Shown: in pieces, positions 31,701 to 46,700 of the stretch | Layout: each line of letters opens with the position of its first letter | Numbering within the stretch: position 1 is the stretch's first letter | Assembly: GCF_000003815.2 (NCBI RefSeq) | Contig: NC_049996.1 | Coordinates: 12,777,131-12,841,130, forward strand | Reading direction: 5' to 3' | Length of the DNA stretch: 64,000 nucleotides | From: Branchiostoma floridae | Taxonomy: Eukaryota > Chordata > Leptocardii > Amphioxiformes > Branchiostomatidae | The notes under the pieces: generated by a model | Told to the model about the DNA's origin: nothing | Databases searched by the model: none | The model's input: only the letters and a program-made list of their open reading frames with translations | Translations under genes and position numbers: made by a program

Positions 31701-34700
31701 CCCGACAATGCAGATGAAAATCAGAGCTGTCGTAAGTCTTACTTAACTTGAAGATGAAACTTCAGTGTATTACTTCTAAACTACAGTACGTCTGAGTTGC
31801 AGTAATGATCAAGTTCACCAGATGGCATTTTTGACTGTGGATAGATGTGAATTAAAACAAAATCTAACTTTTTTAAGTTATCAGAAAAAGTTATTGACCA
31901 AGAAATGATAGGGGGAAACAACTCGTTATGTTAGCACTCTGCTGAATTCTATTCAAGATACTAGACTAGACAAGATACAACACATTTGAGTTGCAGTTAT
32001 CATTAAGTTCACAAGATGTCAGTTTTGTCTGTAAAAAAATCTGAATGAAATCTTAAGAAAAAGTATAGAATGGGGGAATTAACAACCTGTTTCGATGCCT
32101 TTTGCCATTCCACTGTTTAAGATACTAGACTGATAGCAATATATCTTCACCTTTTGTCAATAAGAAATGATGTTTGATGTCTTGTTTGTTTGTTTGTTGC
32201 AGCACCGAGAACATGTAGGTCAGACCAGTTCACCTGTACGAACGGCAGGTGCATACCTCAGAACTACAGGTGTGACCGTGTGAGCGACTGTACAGATGGC
32301 AGTGATGAGGGGAGCCAGTGCTGTGAGTGCTGCTTGATATTAAACTTGAATCAACTGTAACCACCAACATACATGCATAGTTTTGATATTTAATTTCTGC
32401 TTGTACTAACCTTATCTTTGTTGACAAAGTGGGACCTTTTAAGTTATAAAGTTGAGCTGTAATGCTCTTGTCAGAATGTTTCTTACTCTCATTGTCATTA
32501 CTATTGTCAGAAGGTTGTCGAACCTCAAAATCGCTCCTGAGTTAAGCAAATATTTCACCTTAAAGTCTACTCTGTTCCATTGACTGGGGCTCATTGACCT
32601 GCGAATGTTGACCAATCTCTAAAAATGGTGCAATGATTGAGAGAGTACCAACCTACTGACCAAAATGTAATTTAGAAATCTCAGACTCGTTATCCAATCA
32701 AATATCCTGCTGTGAAAGGACTGTGAAACAGAACCTTCCTCTGAGCAGCTACCTTCAAAAGATAAAAAGTTTACAAATTATAAATATTGCAAAAGGTGAT
32801 GAGAGAAGGGATATGATGCTTTTCACACTTTGGCTATTTTCCCCCTGCCACATACAGCGTACCCGACATGTTCGTCGTCCCAGCTACGGTGTAACAACAG
32901 TGCGTGTTACAACTCCAACCAGCGCTGTGATGGCAACATGGACTGTCGAGATGGGTCTGACGAGTTCAACTGTAGTAAGTACCGGTGTATAATCATTCTC
33001 TAGATATTCCAAAGAGTCATAAAGAGAGTGTTGTAAGGTGGCAATATTGTAAACTTACACTTTTGTGATAGGAGGGAAAATGAGGAATTTCGAACTCGTT
33101 GTTAAAACAGGCCTGTAGTACAATAGTAATACATTGGAAATGCATATTTGTGGTGGAGAAGTCACTGCCCAAAAAAGCAAAACAAAAGATAAGACCATAG
33201 CAAAAGTTTCAAGATTTACAGAAATTCATGCAGTCATGTGAATGTGGTTTTTCTTTCATATTTCATCATCACTGTTGGATTGCTGGAATGAGCATCTTGG
33301 TCAGTGAGTTCTGATCTGAACAAGGGTCCTGCCCACTCTAAACTGCACCATTGAGACTGAGATTTACCTTTTTTTCTTGACTTTTTCCAGCCACCATTCG
33401 ATGCCAGTCTGGACAGTTCACCTGTATGAATGGTCAGTGTGTGCCCGGCAGCTACGAGTGTGACCACGATAACGACTGTGGGGATGGTTCAGATGAGCAC
33501 GATGACTGTGGTAGGTTCTTTCTCAATGTCAATGTCCTTTAAGTACCCTTACAAGAGATCACCTCTTCTTTAATTATCCTCCTTGAAAATCTCAAACAAA
33601 ATTGGCCACTGCAATTAAAGAAAAAGCTGCTAGGGAGTCCAAGTACGTACATTCCACTTCTTTATAAGCCCAAGAGCCATATATATTTGAAAAATCATGA
33701 CCATAGCATGTCCATGATAGCAAAATCAGCAGTCCTGTAACATAACTGTAGAAAGCCCCAGGGGACAATAATTTCTTTATTTTGCTAACACCTCTCACCA
33801 TACAAAAGATCCTTCCAATCCTCCTAAATTATGCAGTTCACAAACAAACAAACAGACATACTGGTAAAGTTAAATACATTTCTGCTATGACCTTTTGTTG
33901 CATAGACAGCAAGTACAATGTCAAGCAAGTTTTCTTCGTTTAATATTTGAAATTCTTGGATCTAACACTGACAATCTTTTTCTGCAGTCTTCCCCACATG
34001 TAGCGGAGACCAGTTCACGTGTCAGAACGGGCGCTGTGTACCCCAGGAGTACATCTGTGACCTTGACAATGACTGTGGTGATGCTAGCGATGAGATGTCT
34101 TGCTGTAAGTGTCATCACTTCTACTTATTTGACTTAGTACTAAAAATTATTACTAGTTGTGAGTTTTTTCAATCCTTAATACGGATCAAAAGCACACGGT
34201 ATTTAGTAATTGTCACGTGAGAAGGTCTAAAGAACCCTCAAAAGTATATCAGTTCTTACTTAAGAAGTTGAAAATATCTTTTGGTTTTGTTTCTTCATTT
34301 TGGTTAGAATGTAATTACAAGGAAAAATTGTAGTATTAGGCAATGCCGTATTTGGGTTTTAGAAGGTTCAAATATGTACAGTTATCCCAAAAGAGAATTT
34401 TTCTACTAAGCTATAAGTTGCTTTGCTTTTAAAATTCTAACCAACAATTTAGAATTTGCTGTTGCTTTTATTGTTTTTGTGCTAGTGTATCTATTGCCAA
34501 CACTCCCTATCCGTCAGACTAACCATGTTTTTACTGTGCTATCCAGTGCCGACACCCCCAGCCTGTCAGCCTGACCAGTGGGCCTGCCCTAACACCACCC
34601 AGTGTATCCAGATCTCACAGCTATGTGACGGGCAGTCAGACTGTCCTAACAACATGGACGAAAGCAGGCCTGGATTCTCTTGCAGTAAGTACAGTTAACT

Positions 34701-37700
34701 GTTGCACATCTTATTATAAATCCTTACCTGATCCAGTAATGGAAATAGAATTAAACTGAAGGTAGATGATTTTAACCATTTTACCTCTCTCACTTCTGTA
34801 TCTCTTTTCCCTTGAATTGACTCTTGCCATAGGTTCCTCGAACTGCGGAACGTTGGCATGTGAACACCGTTGTCGTGCCTCGCCCGATGGAGGGATCTGT
34901 TACTGTCAGCCTGGGTATCAGGTTGCCAGTGACAACAGGACTTGTGAAGGCAAGTACTTTGATATCAACTTGTAGTCATCCTATAGCTAGACCCTGCTCA
35001 TACTAGGTTTTGTGAATTGGGATTCACCCAGTGAAAGGACTGGTTTCAATTCTACAATCTTGGCCTGCATGAAGGTCTGTGATCCTGGTGTGAATGGAAT
35101 TGTAATTTCTACTTTTTTCAAAAGCATTTGTTTTGAAGTATTTGTTCTCCATCACAGCAAATTTAAGATTCTACTTGTTCTACAATTATAGTTCCCCTAT
35201 GTTCTACAATGGAATTTCAATGTTGACCCAAATAATCACCACTTAAGATGTTCTTGAAACTAAAAGTAAAAGCATTGTAGAGTCAACGTTGAATCACTTG
35301 ACTTGTGTATTGATGAAAGTTTGACTTTCAGTTAATGAGATACTCAATATAAAGGTGTCTCAAGCAATTGGATGAATCTTAAAACAGTCAGACATTTAGA
35401 AAGCATTCGGTGTTATTTGACAGTGACTTGTGATGTATTAAAGAATAACTGTCCTGTCTTTGACCAATGACAGATTTTGATGAGTGTTCTGTGTGGGGCA
35501 CGTGTGACCAGATGTGCACCAACGTACCCAGCACCTACCGCTGCTCCTGTGCTGAGGGATACGTGCTGGAGTCTAGACGGCACTGTCGAGCTTCAACACA
35601 GAGTTAGTATTTCTCTCTCTTTACTCCTTCAAGCAGGGAAGTGTCAAACTGATAAATTACATGTATGGGTGGAGATGGCAGTCTGGTATAATTTCAGATT
35701 CTGCTGGTTGAGATACTTGTATCATTTGCAGTTTGTTCACAAAGTTGGGATCAGGATGCTAGGGATGTGATAATGTTCCATTTGTAAATCTGAGTTTCAA
35801 CTCATTCTATTGATCTCAAGTGACATGAATCAAAGTTGAAAAGTTCTGATTGTGTTTTAAGGGAATGTCCACTTGCACTAAAAGATTTCCAGACTCCGAT
35901 TGGGATCTCTACCAATACAATTGTTGAGTGTACCGATTGTACGATCCTGGTAAAATCATTGATTATATTGGCAGTCGACAGACCAAGATCATAGTCTCTA
36001 CCAGCAGAATCAGTGATTCTGCCAAATTGCAATATCTATATCCTGACATACATGTATGCATATTAAGTATTACATTGATTGAGTCTATTATCAAAAACTG
36101 TACACTTGATGACATCTTATAATGAATTGAATGGTCCTCATTTTCATGACACTCAATTAGTACCTAGTTGGAGCTCAGTCCTGAAATTCCTCATTATCTG
36201 ATGATATTATGAGTGTAATGTCTCCTTTATTGTTATTTCCTCAGCTGCTCAACCTCAGATTATCTTTTCTAACGGAAGAAGCATCTTGTCGACTGATCTC
36301 CATGGTAACAACATGCGATACATCATGTCCGCCTCATCCACTAGTACGTCCAACGTGCTGGGGATAGACTACCACTACAACGAAAACCTGCTCTTCTGGT
36401 CAGACTCCATCAACAATAAGGTATGTTTTTGTTGTTTCTTTTTCTAGTTTATGGCATTGTATGGCTGAGTGCTTAGCATAGCAGACATGAGATTGAAGGG
36501 CTACAGGTTCCATTGCTGGTATGTCTGGCTAAACATTGGGAAAGGTGCATTGCATGGCTTTCCTCACTCCACACTAGGTTTGGGAGGTAAAAGGCCCAAT
36601 GTGAGGTATACAAAACAACAAGAGGAATTTAAAACCTACTGGTAACATTACTGTATACACTATATGTCATTCTTGCTACCTCCAGCTGTTTTTCATGTTG
36701 GCTCAAATAAAGTTCCACTAAATGGGATTATGCGTCACCAGCGTCTTTTCTGAACATGTGGCATAAGTGTGTACGGTTAGCTTGAGGTTGTCCTTTCCCA
36801 GGTACTCTACCTCCAGCTTTTCTGTTAGCTTGAATGGATATTTAAAGATTATGTTTTTCTTTAATACTGTAGTAGCTACACTACTCGCACATACAACCTG
36901 AAGACATTTGCTGCCCTACAATATCTGTACTTGGCATGACATTTCGATAAATGTTTTCTTCACCTAGATCTTCCGCTCCAACATGGATGGTTCCAACCAG
37001 CGTGAGATCCTCAACATCGGCCTGGAGACCCCCGAGGGCCTGGCGGTGGACTGGATTGGCCGGAAGCTGTACCTGGGGGAGAGCGGCACCAACAGGATCC
37101 GAGATCTGTAACCTGGACGGGACGATGCGAGCAACTCTGGTGGCAGAGGACATCGACCAACCAAGGGGGATTGCACTCGACCCTTCTGTGGGGTAGGAAA
37201 GAAAAAAGTTGTTTTGCCACAGCAGACCTTGAAACTTTTGGGGTGGTTTTTTGCTGTGACCACTCCACTGCAAACTCATGACACTACAAATTTTTTATGC
37301 CGCAAATACGTCTCCTTTGTATAGCTACTATAATGCAGAAAAACTTCGACCACAAATTTAGAACACTTTGAAAACCTTCTTTTCCCTTTTACTGTGAAAA
37401 AGAACCACTGTCGAAGTATGCTGCTATGATGTACAGTCCAGGATAGAGGGAATCTAAAAGGTTTCACGATTTCAGGTCTCTGTAGAAAATGTTTTAAAGG
37501 TCACAGATTTTGTACATTCCATATATTGTACAAAATGCTGTCTTCTTTCTGACAAATAATTAGTGGGCCACTGGTTCCAATATAGAGGTACTGACTACTA
37601 CATTTTGTATAACACATGTTGTACACATGTTGATATGATAAGGTTGTTTCAGCAGTATTTTGGATGTTTGAAAAACAGATACATGTTCTGGAGTGACTGG

Positions 37701-40700
37701 GGGAGCACGCCGAAGATCGAGAGAGCGTACATGGACGGCAGTAACAGGTTTAACCTGGTGGACACCAGAATCAGCTGGGCGGCAGGAGTGACGCTGGACT
37801 ATGTGAACAAGAGGGTGTACTGGGCAGACGGGAGACTGGATGTACTGGAAACGGTCAGATATGATGGCACTGACAGGTACAGCTGTTATTGAACCTACAG
37901 TCAAACTGGTGACACTTCTACATAATGCTCCTGTTACACAGTCAACAAGCTTTAATGTTTTAAACAAAGACAAATGTAGTTCGCGAGTTTTCTCGCTCTT
38001 GTTGATTTTATTACTTTTAGCACGTGATCTCAGGGACATGGGACTGAAGTAATGAGTCAAAAATCTACCCCAACTATTGAACAAGGCTTCGGACATGCGA
38101 ACATCAGCTAATCTCTAAAAATTGTGCAAGAGTTCAGGGAACACTGGGCGTATCATTATTTTGTAAACGGTCAGACATTTTAGATAGCATGCACCATCTT
38201 TTGTCAGCATTTAGCCATTGAAAATATTTCCTTAAACTTTGCAGAAAAACGATAGTGTCAGGAAGCCAGGGCCTCCATGTGATACCTCACCCATACGACG
38301 TGACGTTGTTCGAGAACTACGTGTACTTCTCTGATTGGACAAGAATGGGAGTTGTCCGCATCAACAAGTTTGACGGAACAGGAACTGACGAGACGATCGT
38401 CCATGAAACCACTGTAAGACCGTATGGGGTTGTCTCAGTTCATCCTGTCAGACAAATGCAAGGTAAATATGTATAGAATAATTTATTAAATCCAAGATAT
38501 CAGGGATTGTGTGACGTACATGTTACAAGACAGCAATGAAAATCTCTACTAGCAAGAATAGGAGTTGCCAACAGTACTGCATTTTTAAGTTCACAATTTC
38601 ATGTGCAATTATATTTGTCAAATCTGACTGATCAAAACGTTTCAACGGATCATGGTCATTGGTCATTATTTGTTGCATCATATTTTAGATCTACCATGAT
38701 ATCACACTGTACAGCAATATTCACTGCAAATGAACTTAGACTAGTAAGAAGTCATGTATAAGCAATAAATATCATTTTCTAGCTGATGCCTCAATCTCAG
38801 TATACATGTACAATGCTCTGTATTCTTCTACAAAATGTATGTCAGTGCACTTAATTAGTTTATACTCAATTTTTTTGCATTCTTTATTCCAGTAACTAGT
38901 CCATGTGGAAACAACAATGGCGGATGTTCGCAGATGTGCGTGCTGAGCCATCGGTCAGACAATGATGGTCTGGGTTACCGCTGTATGTGTCAGACAGGGT
39001 ACGAGCTGGCTCCTGACAACAGAAACTGTACCAGTAAGTAAAAATTTGAAAGTTTTCTCCTGATCCCTTGTTGTCATTTTGGGCTCTTGTATGTGGTGTG
39101 GCAACAGATGGCCAAGTGGACATAAGATCTAGAGTTCAATTTCTTACATTACTGGCTAGACATTGTGTCTTTGGGAAAGGTATATCGCTCTATCCAAGTG
39201 TAGAATGGATACCCGACTTTTGCTTGGGAGGTGAAAGGTGGCAAAAGGAGGGAGATGGGCTCTGCCTTCTAATTTAACAAACACAGTACCCTAGACTCAG
39301 TAGATAACAACCCACAACCAAAATTGCCTCAAAAAGGCTATGGGACCCATCTTCGTGCTTCAGTTGTACTTAATATGTTAGGAAAGGAAATGAATTGGTT
39401 TCGCCCTAAGTGAAGATCTATTTTCTGTAATGGTTGGTAAGAAGCATCTTTTCTCTCTCCCAGGACTGGACAAGTTCTTGCTCTTCTCCTCGCGATATGC
39501 CGTGCGAGGAATCCCGCTGGACCCCATGCAGAGCGTGGACGCCATGATGCCCGTCCTGGGACTGCGGTCCTTCTACATCGGCATGGACTTCGATGTGCAG
39601 GAGAGGATGATCTACTACTCTGACACTAACCAGGACCAGATCTACCGCATTAAGACAGATGGAACAGGTCACAAGTTTTAAAGTTTTTAAAGACTTTTAA
39701 AGTTTTTAAAGACTTTTAAGTCTTTTTTTAGGGGTTTAAAAACCCCTAAGCAAAACCTGCCAACTCTAGCCCTTTTTTGGATGGACTTCTTGCAAGCATT
39801 TCAAGTGATCAAAATGTTCTAGGATCGTTCCATGTATGTCATGTTTTTCTTATTCCTGTTGTAATAGAACTAAAATGAAATCTAGGTCCCTATTTGACGG
39901 ATCACCTTGGCCTAAATCTTGAAAAGACAAAAGAAGAGAACTTTTATAGACTGTAATCAGAAATACAACATAATGTTTCCTTTACATTTCATGCAGACAG
40001 TACCTGAACATAACTTGTGTCACAAAACTTTCTTAACTTTCTTGTTTAGAAATAATGTTAAATGCCTACCAACAGTGTACTTTATTTTACAGGTAAAGAG
40101 ACTGTGGTGCCATCAAGAGCCATGGGCCCTGAAGGTCTGGCTCTGGACTGGAAGTCCAAACACCTGTACTTCACCGACAGTGTCTTCAATACAGTAAGTG
40201 TTAAATTATTACCTTTGCTGAGAAGGTTATATTTTGGGTAGCACTTGTATAATATGAAAAACCAAATGACTTCTTTTGCAATCAACCTTGTCTATTCCTT
40301 AGTTGTAGTAAGGTTTGGTATGTACGTGATGTGTGATTTAACGTTTCTCTGTTCTTTGAAAGATCAACGTGGTGCACTTGGAAAATAGATGGAGGAAAGC
40401 CATTGCAAGTGTGAATGTTGGGAACCCTCGGGCAATCGTCATTGCACCACATAGCGGGTGAGTTGTGTTCAGTTCTCACAATTACACAAAAAATGCAAGC
40501 ATAATACTGTCAAAACTGTATAACAACACCTACAAGAGCACATAACAAACACAAAACATGACAGGACATGTATCAAGCATGATCTAGAAAAAAAACTGTC
40601 AACAAAATTAAAGGCCTTTATCTTTCACATATAACATTAAATTTTGTACATGTACCTACAATGCATCTTGCTGCACATGAATTGTGCAATTCGTACTATG

Positions 40701-43700
40701 ACTTTGCTTAATTGATATACTTCACCTTTCAAATTGTACAGATTATTGCATGTCCTTTTGTACACAGTGACTTCTTTGACCAATTTTTCATCAAAAGTAT
40801 TCTGTTTGCTGAATCAGAAGAAGATACTCTTTTCCTTGCCACATAGATACATCTTTTGGACGGACTGGTCGCGTCCCGCCAGAATTGAGAGAGCATTGAC
40901 AGATGGCTCCGAGCGTACCGTTATCGTCAACACCACCCTGGGATGGCCCAACGGACTGAGCATCGACTATCCCCAGCTCAAACTGTACTGGTGTGATGCC
41001 TTTTTCGACAAGATAGAGTTTAGTAACTTCGGAGGACAGAATCGAGGGCGCTTGAATGTCAGATACATCAACCATCCATTTGGGGTTGTTGTTCATGAAG
41101 GTATGTGCAAGCAAACCTGGCCTAAGGCAACCACCTGCAGTCTCAAAGCTATTTAAAAACAATCTCGTTCAATTTAACATAGACTAAGTAAAGACGTGCA
41201 TATACATGATTGTATACTAATTGTTTTATTTTTATTCTTGGCCTATTGAAGTGCAGTGATTATAGATTTCACTGGTCTTATACAGTTTTTGTTATCCCAG
41301 GCAGAAGTATATTGCAGAACTATATTGTAGCAAACATATTCCAATGATAAATGATTCTGCTTCTGGACAAAGAGAGTTCGAAATTCTACAGATGTTGTTG
41401 CTCAATGAGTTGCAGAATGAAAATGGTAATATGGCCAATAGAATAAGTTTCGGCTGTTATTAAATTTTGGAATAAAGAAACTCTTTTCTAAAATTTTTGA
41501 TTTTTATTCAATGCAGATTATGTGTACTTCACGGACTGGAACACACGTTCCATTAATCGTGTGCGGAAGTCGGACGGCGGGAACCAACAAACAATTCGGC
41601 GTGGGATTCAGCAGCTGATGGAAGTGAGGGTGTTTGATCCAGCCAAGCAGAGCAACAGTAAGTCAGCTGTCTGCAGGATTCCTCACAGATTTTACTGTAG
41701 AGCAGGGATTTTGAAAACTGACAAGGTGACCTTGTGGTTAGGGATGTTGATTTAAAATGTGAAGGTTCTGAAGTCCAGTCTCGAGCTTGCCCCAATGTTG
41801 TACCTTGGGGAAAGGCACTTAACAAGTACATGTACTTCTTCCCTCAACTCCAGTGAAAACAACTACCTATAGCTTCTCTGTCCTCTCAGAGATACTGTAA
41901 ATGTATTTAAGTTCGCGGGGATTTAATTTCGTGGTAGCGGGAAAAGGGATGGTGGTTTTAAACTTGCGATAGCACCATGCACTGTAGTCTTTTACTGCGA
42001 TGGAAAAATGGTCGCGGTGGTTTTAAGTTCGCGGTGAAGCGGCCAACGTAAAAACCGCGAACATTAAACCACCGCGAAAGTTTCTGCATTTACAGTATAT
42101 GTTCATGAAGTACTGTGATAACATTTTTCAAATTTCTACTTTAATCTCATAGGGGATACGTTGTGCACAATGGACGGTGGTTCGCGGAACGATTGTGACC
42201 AGTTCTGTTTCACGGTACGGTACAACCAGCGCAAGTGTGCGTGCGGCTACGGTTTCAGTCTGGACTCCGATGGCAGAACCTGCAACCCTGATCCTTCTAA
42301 CCAACCACCGACCTCGCAGTGTCTCAGCAGTAAGTCTTACTACAGTACAAAAGTTACTCATTACAAACAACTCCATAGGTTTTGTAAACTGTCAAACATT
42401 TCAGATATCATGAATATATGTTTCGTCATTAAAATCTTCAATTGATCCTCTGTTATGAAACATAGTTGTAATGAACTACTTTACATTCTGATCATTGGTT
42501 GCAATGGTAAAGAAGTGTCTAGAATTAGAAATGCGTCTGTGTACAGTAGTAGTTTTGTTTACAATTCTGAGGTTTTGTGGGAATTTAAAGTGAGGGAGAT
42601 TATTCTCGTTATTAGGAGAATACAGAAGATACATTGAATTTGTGAGATGAAATATATTTATTACTTCTCAATTCATTTTCTGGTTATACAGTATACTTTT
42701 TCCTCAGCAACAAACTCATGTTGCTAGTATGTTTTTTTGAACGTCGCTCTTGTTTATCTATCCGAAGGTTTTTCCTTCCCCTGCTCCAATGGGCGCTGTA
42801 TCTACCGGTACTACCGCTGTGATGGGGATGATGACTGCGGGGATAACTCTGATGAAGAAGGATGTGGAACAGGTCAGGGGGAGAACCTTGTAATTACTGT
42901 AAATCCTGAAATGTTCATGTTACTTTTATTTTTTCAATTATTGAAGTGATATCTCACTGTGAAATCATAAAACTTTGAATTTGGGTTTTGTAATAACAGT
43001 GGAAGTTGATGGAACCTTCTTGGTATGTACTGTAATATTGTTCCAAATGCAAACTAAAAACACTGTGAAAAGCTCTTTTCCTGTCCTAAAGGAAATTTAA
43101 GACCCTGCATGACTCCTGTTATATTTTAGCATGTATGATAGCATTTGGTGTGCCCATTACTATACAATGTAAATCTTAATGTTTTTTGTGATTCTATTTT
43201 CACATCTTTTTAATCTCTTACTATGAAATCACAACCCTGCAAAATATATGTGTTGTGTAAGTCTACTGTTCTACACAATTGTTCCAACTGCGTAAAGCTT
43301 CCTTTCTTTCCTGGAACTACCTTGAAAGCATACACAACTATTTTGATCTCTCTTTCTCCTCAGAGCACACGTGCTCCCCCCTCTCCTTCCACTGTACCAA
43401 CGGGGGCTGTGTCCCTCGCCGCTGGCGCTGTGACAACGATGACGACTGTGGCGATGGTTCGGACGAGGCAAACTGTACCGTTACGTCCTGTAGGAGTGGC
43501 CAGTTCACATGTGACAACGCTAGGTGTGTCCCAGACTTCTGGCGCTGTGATTCTGACAACGACTGTGGGGATGGTTCTGATGAAAGAGACTGTCGTAAGT
43601 GTTTACGCTTATTGTGTTACTGGTATATGATATTAGAACAAAGTCCTTTCAACACCAGATGGTGTGCATGATAGAATACACTGTAAGTGTAAGTCACTGC

Positions 43701-46700
43701 TATTGTGTTTTGTGCATTTAGGAAATCTGTCATTATTTTAGATATATCGAAAACTTGGTTGTGTTACTGGTACTTTGTACATGTATATATGATACTAGAA
43801 GAAAGTTCTTCCCACACAAGAATATCCTGTAAGTGTTAGTCAAAAGTAATATTTTGTGCATTTAGGAAACCTGTCGTTATTTTAAATATATGGCAGATTT
43901 GGTTGGAAAAAAAGGCGATTGGTTGAAAGAATGATGAGACCAACACGTTTTTGCCTTTCCAGAGGGGTTGACTTGTCGTGCTGACCAGTTCACGTGCGAC
44001 AACGGTCGCTGCGTGCCACAATCCGCCGTGTGTGATGGCAGCTCCCACTGTTCGGACGACTCAGACGAGAGAGACTGTGTCTTCTCCTGCTCTTATCAGG
44101 AGTTTGCCTGTGCCTCGGGCGACCAGTGCATACCAAACTACGGACGATGTGACGGTCACCAAGACTGTCGAGACAGCTCGGACGAACAGGACTGTCGTGA
44201 GTTATCACCTTGTGCAGATTGTAACAAGCCATGTGATTGGCCATAGTAAACATTGATTGAGTGATGGGCAGTCTAGCAGCCAATCATTTGGACTTAACTT
44301 CAAATATTTTCTTAAATATCAGTAACTGTTACATTACTTCAGAAACTAAATGTAGACCATCATCCTTCAAAACTGCATTTACATTTAGATACTCATATTA
44401 AACAGTATAGCTGATGCAATAGGAATGTACATGTAGGTGAAGCATCTTTTCTGTCCAAATGCATGAATAAAAATTGAAATCAAGCATAGATAATGCTATT
44501 TTGTTACAAAGTTAAGTGCTGCTACTTAGAACTCAGTTATTTGTGATTTGAATTACAGATCTAAGTGTCCATTTACAGATAATGCAGCTCAGGAAATTAA
44601 TTTTCAAAATCTTGTTTCCGTTGTTGCTTTCTAAGTGTCTGATATTCTGTATCTATATAGCCGGTATAACCGCCCTTCGGCGTAACACACCAGCTTTGCA
44701 GGAACGCGGCGCGGCAGCAGCTGGTTATATTACACCGAAGGACCCGTCACACCTAGCTTTTGCACATCTATCTGCAAGCGTTCTTTAAAACTATCCAGAG
44801 ATGATGCCCCTACTGTGCTTGGTGATAGCAAATTTCACTATACGATAGTTCTGGGAAAATACGAATTTATTATATATTGTTTTATTCCCAGCTTCCCGTC
44901 CCCCGGATGGTTGCCTTGCCAACGAGTTCCACTGTACGACAGAGCAGGAGTGCATCCCTGCACGCTGGGAGTGTGACGGCCATGCTGACTGTGTGGATGG
45001 GTCTGATGAACACACTTACTGCCGTAAGCAAAGGATCTCCCTTTTGACTTGGATAGTTTTATGCCTGCACCAATTAGATTTTTTCATACTTTCTGTGAAA
45101 AATAATTCTTGATAGTGGTTAATTTGTGCAGTATGAATGTTCGTCAAGCTATACTTAAAAGTACAGGGCTTTTTACTCAGACTCTATCATAATTTTTGCA
45201 CCTGTCCATACTTCCACGGAAGACTTTAATCCAAAGAAGTCGTTTGTCTGACTAAAAATTTAAGGCTTTTTCACAAGCTTTGCAGGAACATTGCCTGATA
45301 ACTTAGGCCACAGCAAGTAAATTTTATGGATGACATCCGCGCGCTCATTAATTTTCGCCTGATTTCAGAAAAAAAAACAAGAATTTTTTTCTTCTTTGGA
45401 AATGGTCAACATGACGAGAAAGTGTCAAAATGGGAAAGTATGTTGTGTTTTAGCCTAATGATTGTACTTGTAGAAGTCACACTAGCGTGGTAGCCATTAC
45501 TGCAGTTATAGAAGTGAAACCAGCTGAATAGCTGTAAAAGTGGAACCACTATGGAAGTCATGAGTGTAGTTGGCAACTTGGTTAGTAATACCAGTCTACC
45601 ACACTAGTGTCACTTAAACAACACTAGTTCACTTCTTGAATACAGGAATTAATGATTTGTTGTCAGTGCTACCATGTTTTGTCACTTAAACTCTTGTTAC
45701 GACGTTTATGGTGTCTATTTTGAAAATTTAGCCATCTTGTTTTTTTTTACCCATCTTGTTTTTTTTTCGCCCTATCTCATTATTTTTGCAGTCTGCAGAG
45801 GATGTCATCCATAAAATTTACTTGCTGTGGCCTTAGATTAAACTTGCCATAGTTGGAAATATTTGACAGCAGATGTTCTTAATCCATGTTTCAGATTGAG
45901 ACTTTGCTATTCCTAAAATTGAAACCTTACCGACATAACTTACCCTCATAAGCTTTAAATATAACCGATATAGATTATCCTGCAGACAAAGATGAACTAG
46001 TGTTACATGGGTTTACAGTACTTTGCTGAATAAATTGAAACTAAAACAAATTTCTCCCCTCAGCTCCCTTCACCTGCAGCCAGTACCAGTTCCAATGTGA
46101 GACCGTGAATCGCTGCATCTCTCGCTGGTGGGTGTGCGATGGCGATAACGACTGTGGAGACATGTCGGACGAACAGGACTGCCCGACGCCGTCCTTCTCG
46201 TGCCTGTGGGGCCAGTGGCAGTGTGTTGGTGTGGATGAGTGCATTCCCTACGGGCAGGTGTGCGATGGGACAGAGGACTGCTCAAATGGTGCAGATGAGG
46301 GACCATGCAGTAAGTCACCAGGTTCTATTTATATTTAGTAACACTTGGTCTGTGTTTGTAAGTGTACATTTGGCTGTTATTTTTCACTTCTTTCATGGTT
46401 TGGAGTCTATAAGTGTATTAAGACCTGAGTGTGTCTCAAAAACACCTCAAGATACATATCAATTACACATGTATACATATACACATATATATGACTGTGT
46501 TTAATATGCTTTGTTTTTCTTTAGACACAGATGTCTGCCATGAGGGTAATGGCGGCTGCAGCGACATCTGCGTAGTGACGGTGTTCGGAGCGGACTGTGA
46601 GTGTAACGTGGGCAGGCAGTTGGTGGAGAACAGTACCAAGGTCTGCGAAGGTGAGATGAGTGTGGACAACTCCAGCGAAATGTTTTCTTATATATAGTCG

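Noticed and set aside
36951-37196. A separate 81-residue gene in exon 12
   Set aside because: Only its second half reads as propeller sequence. It is the shifted frame produced by the extra base in Lrp2 exon 12.
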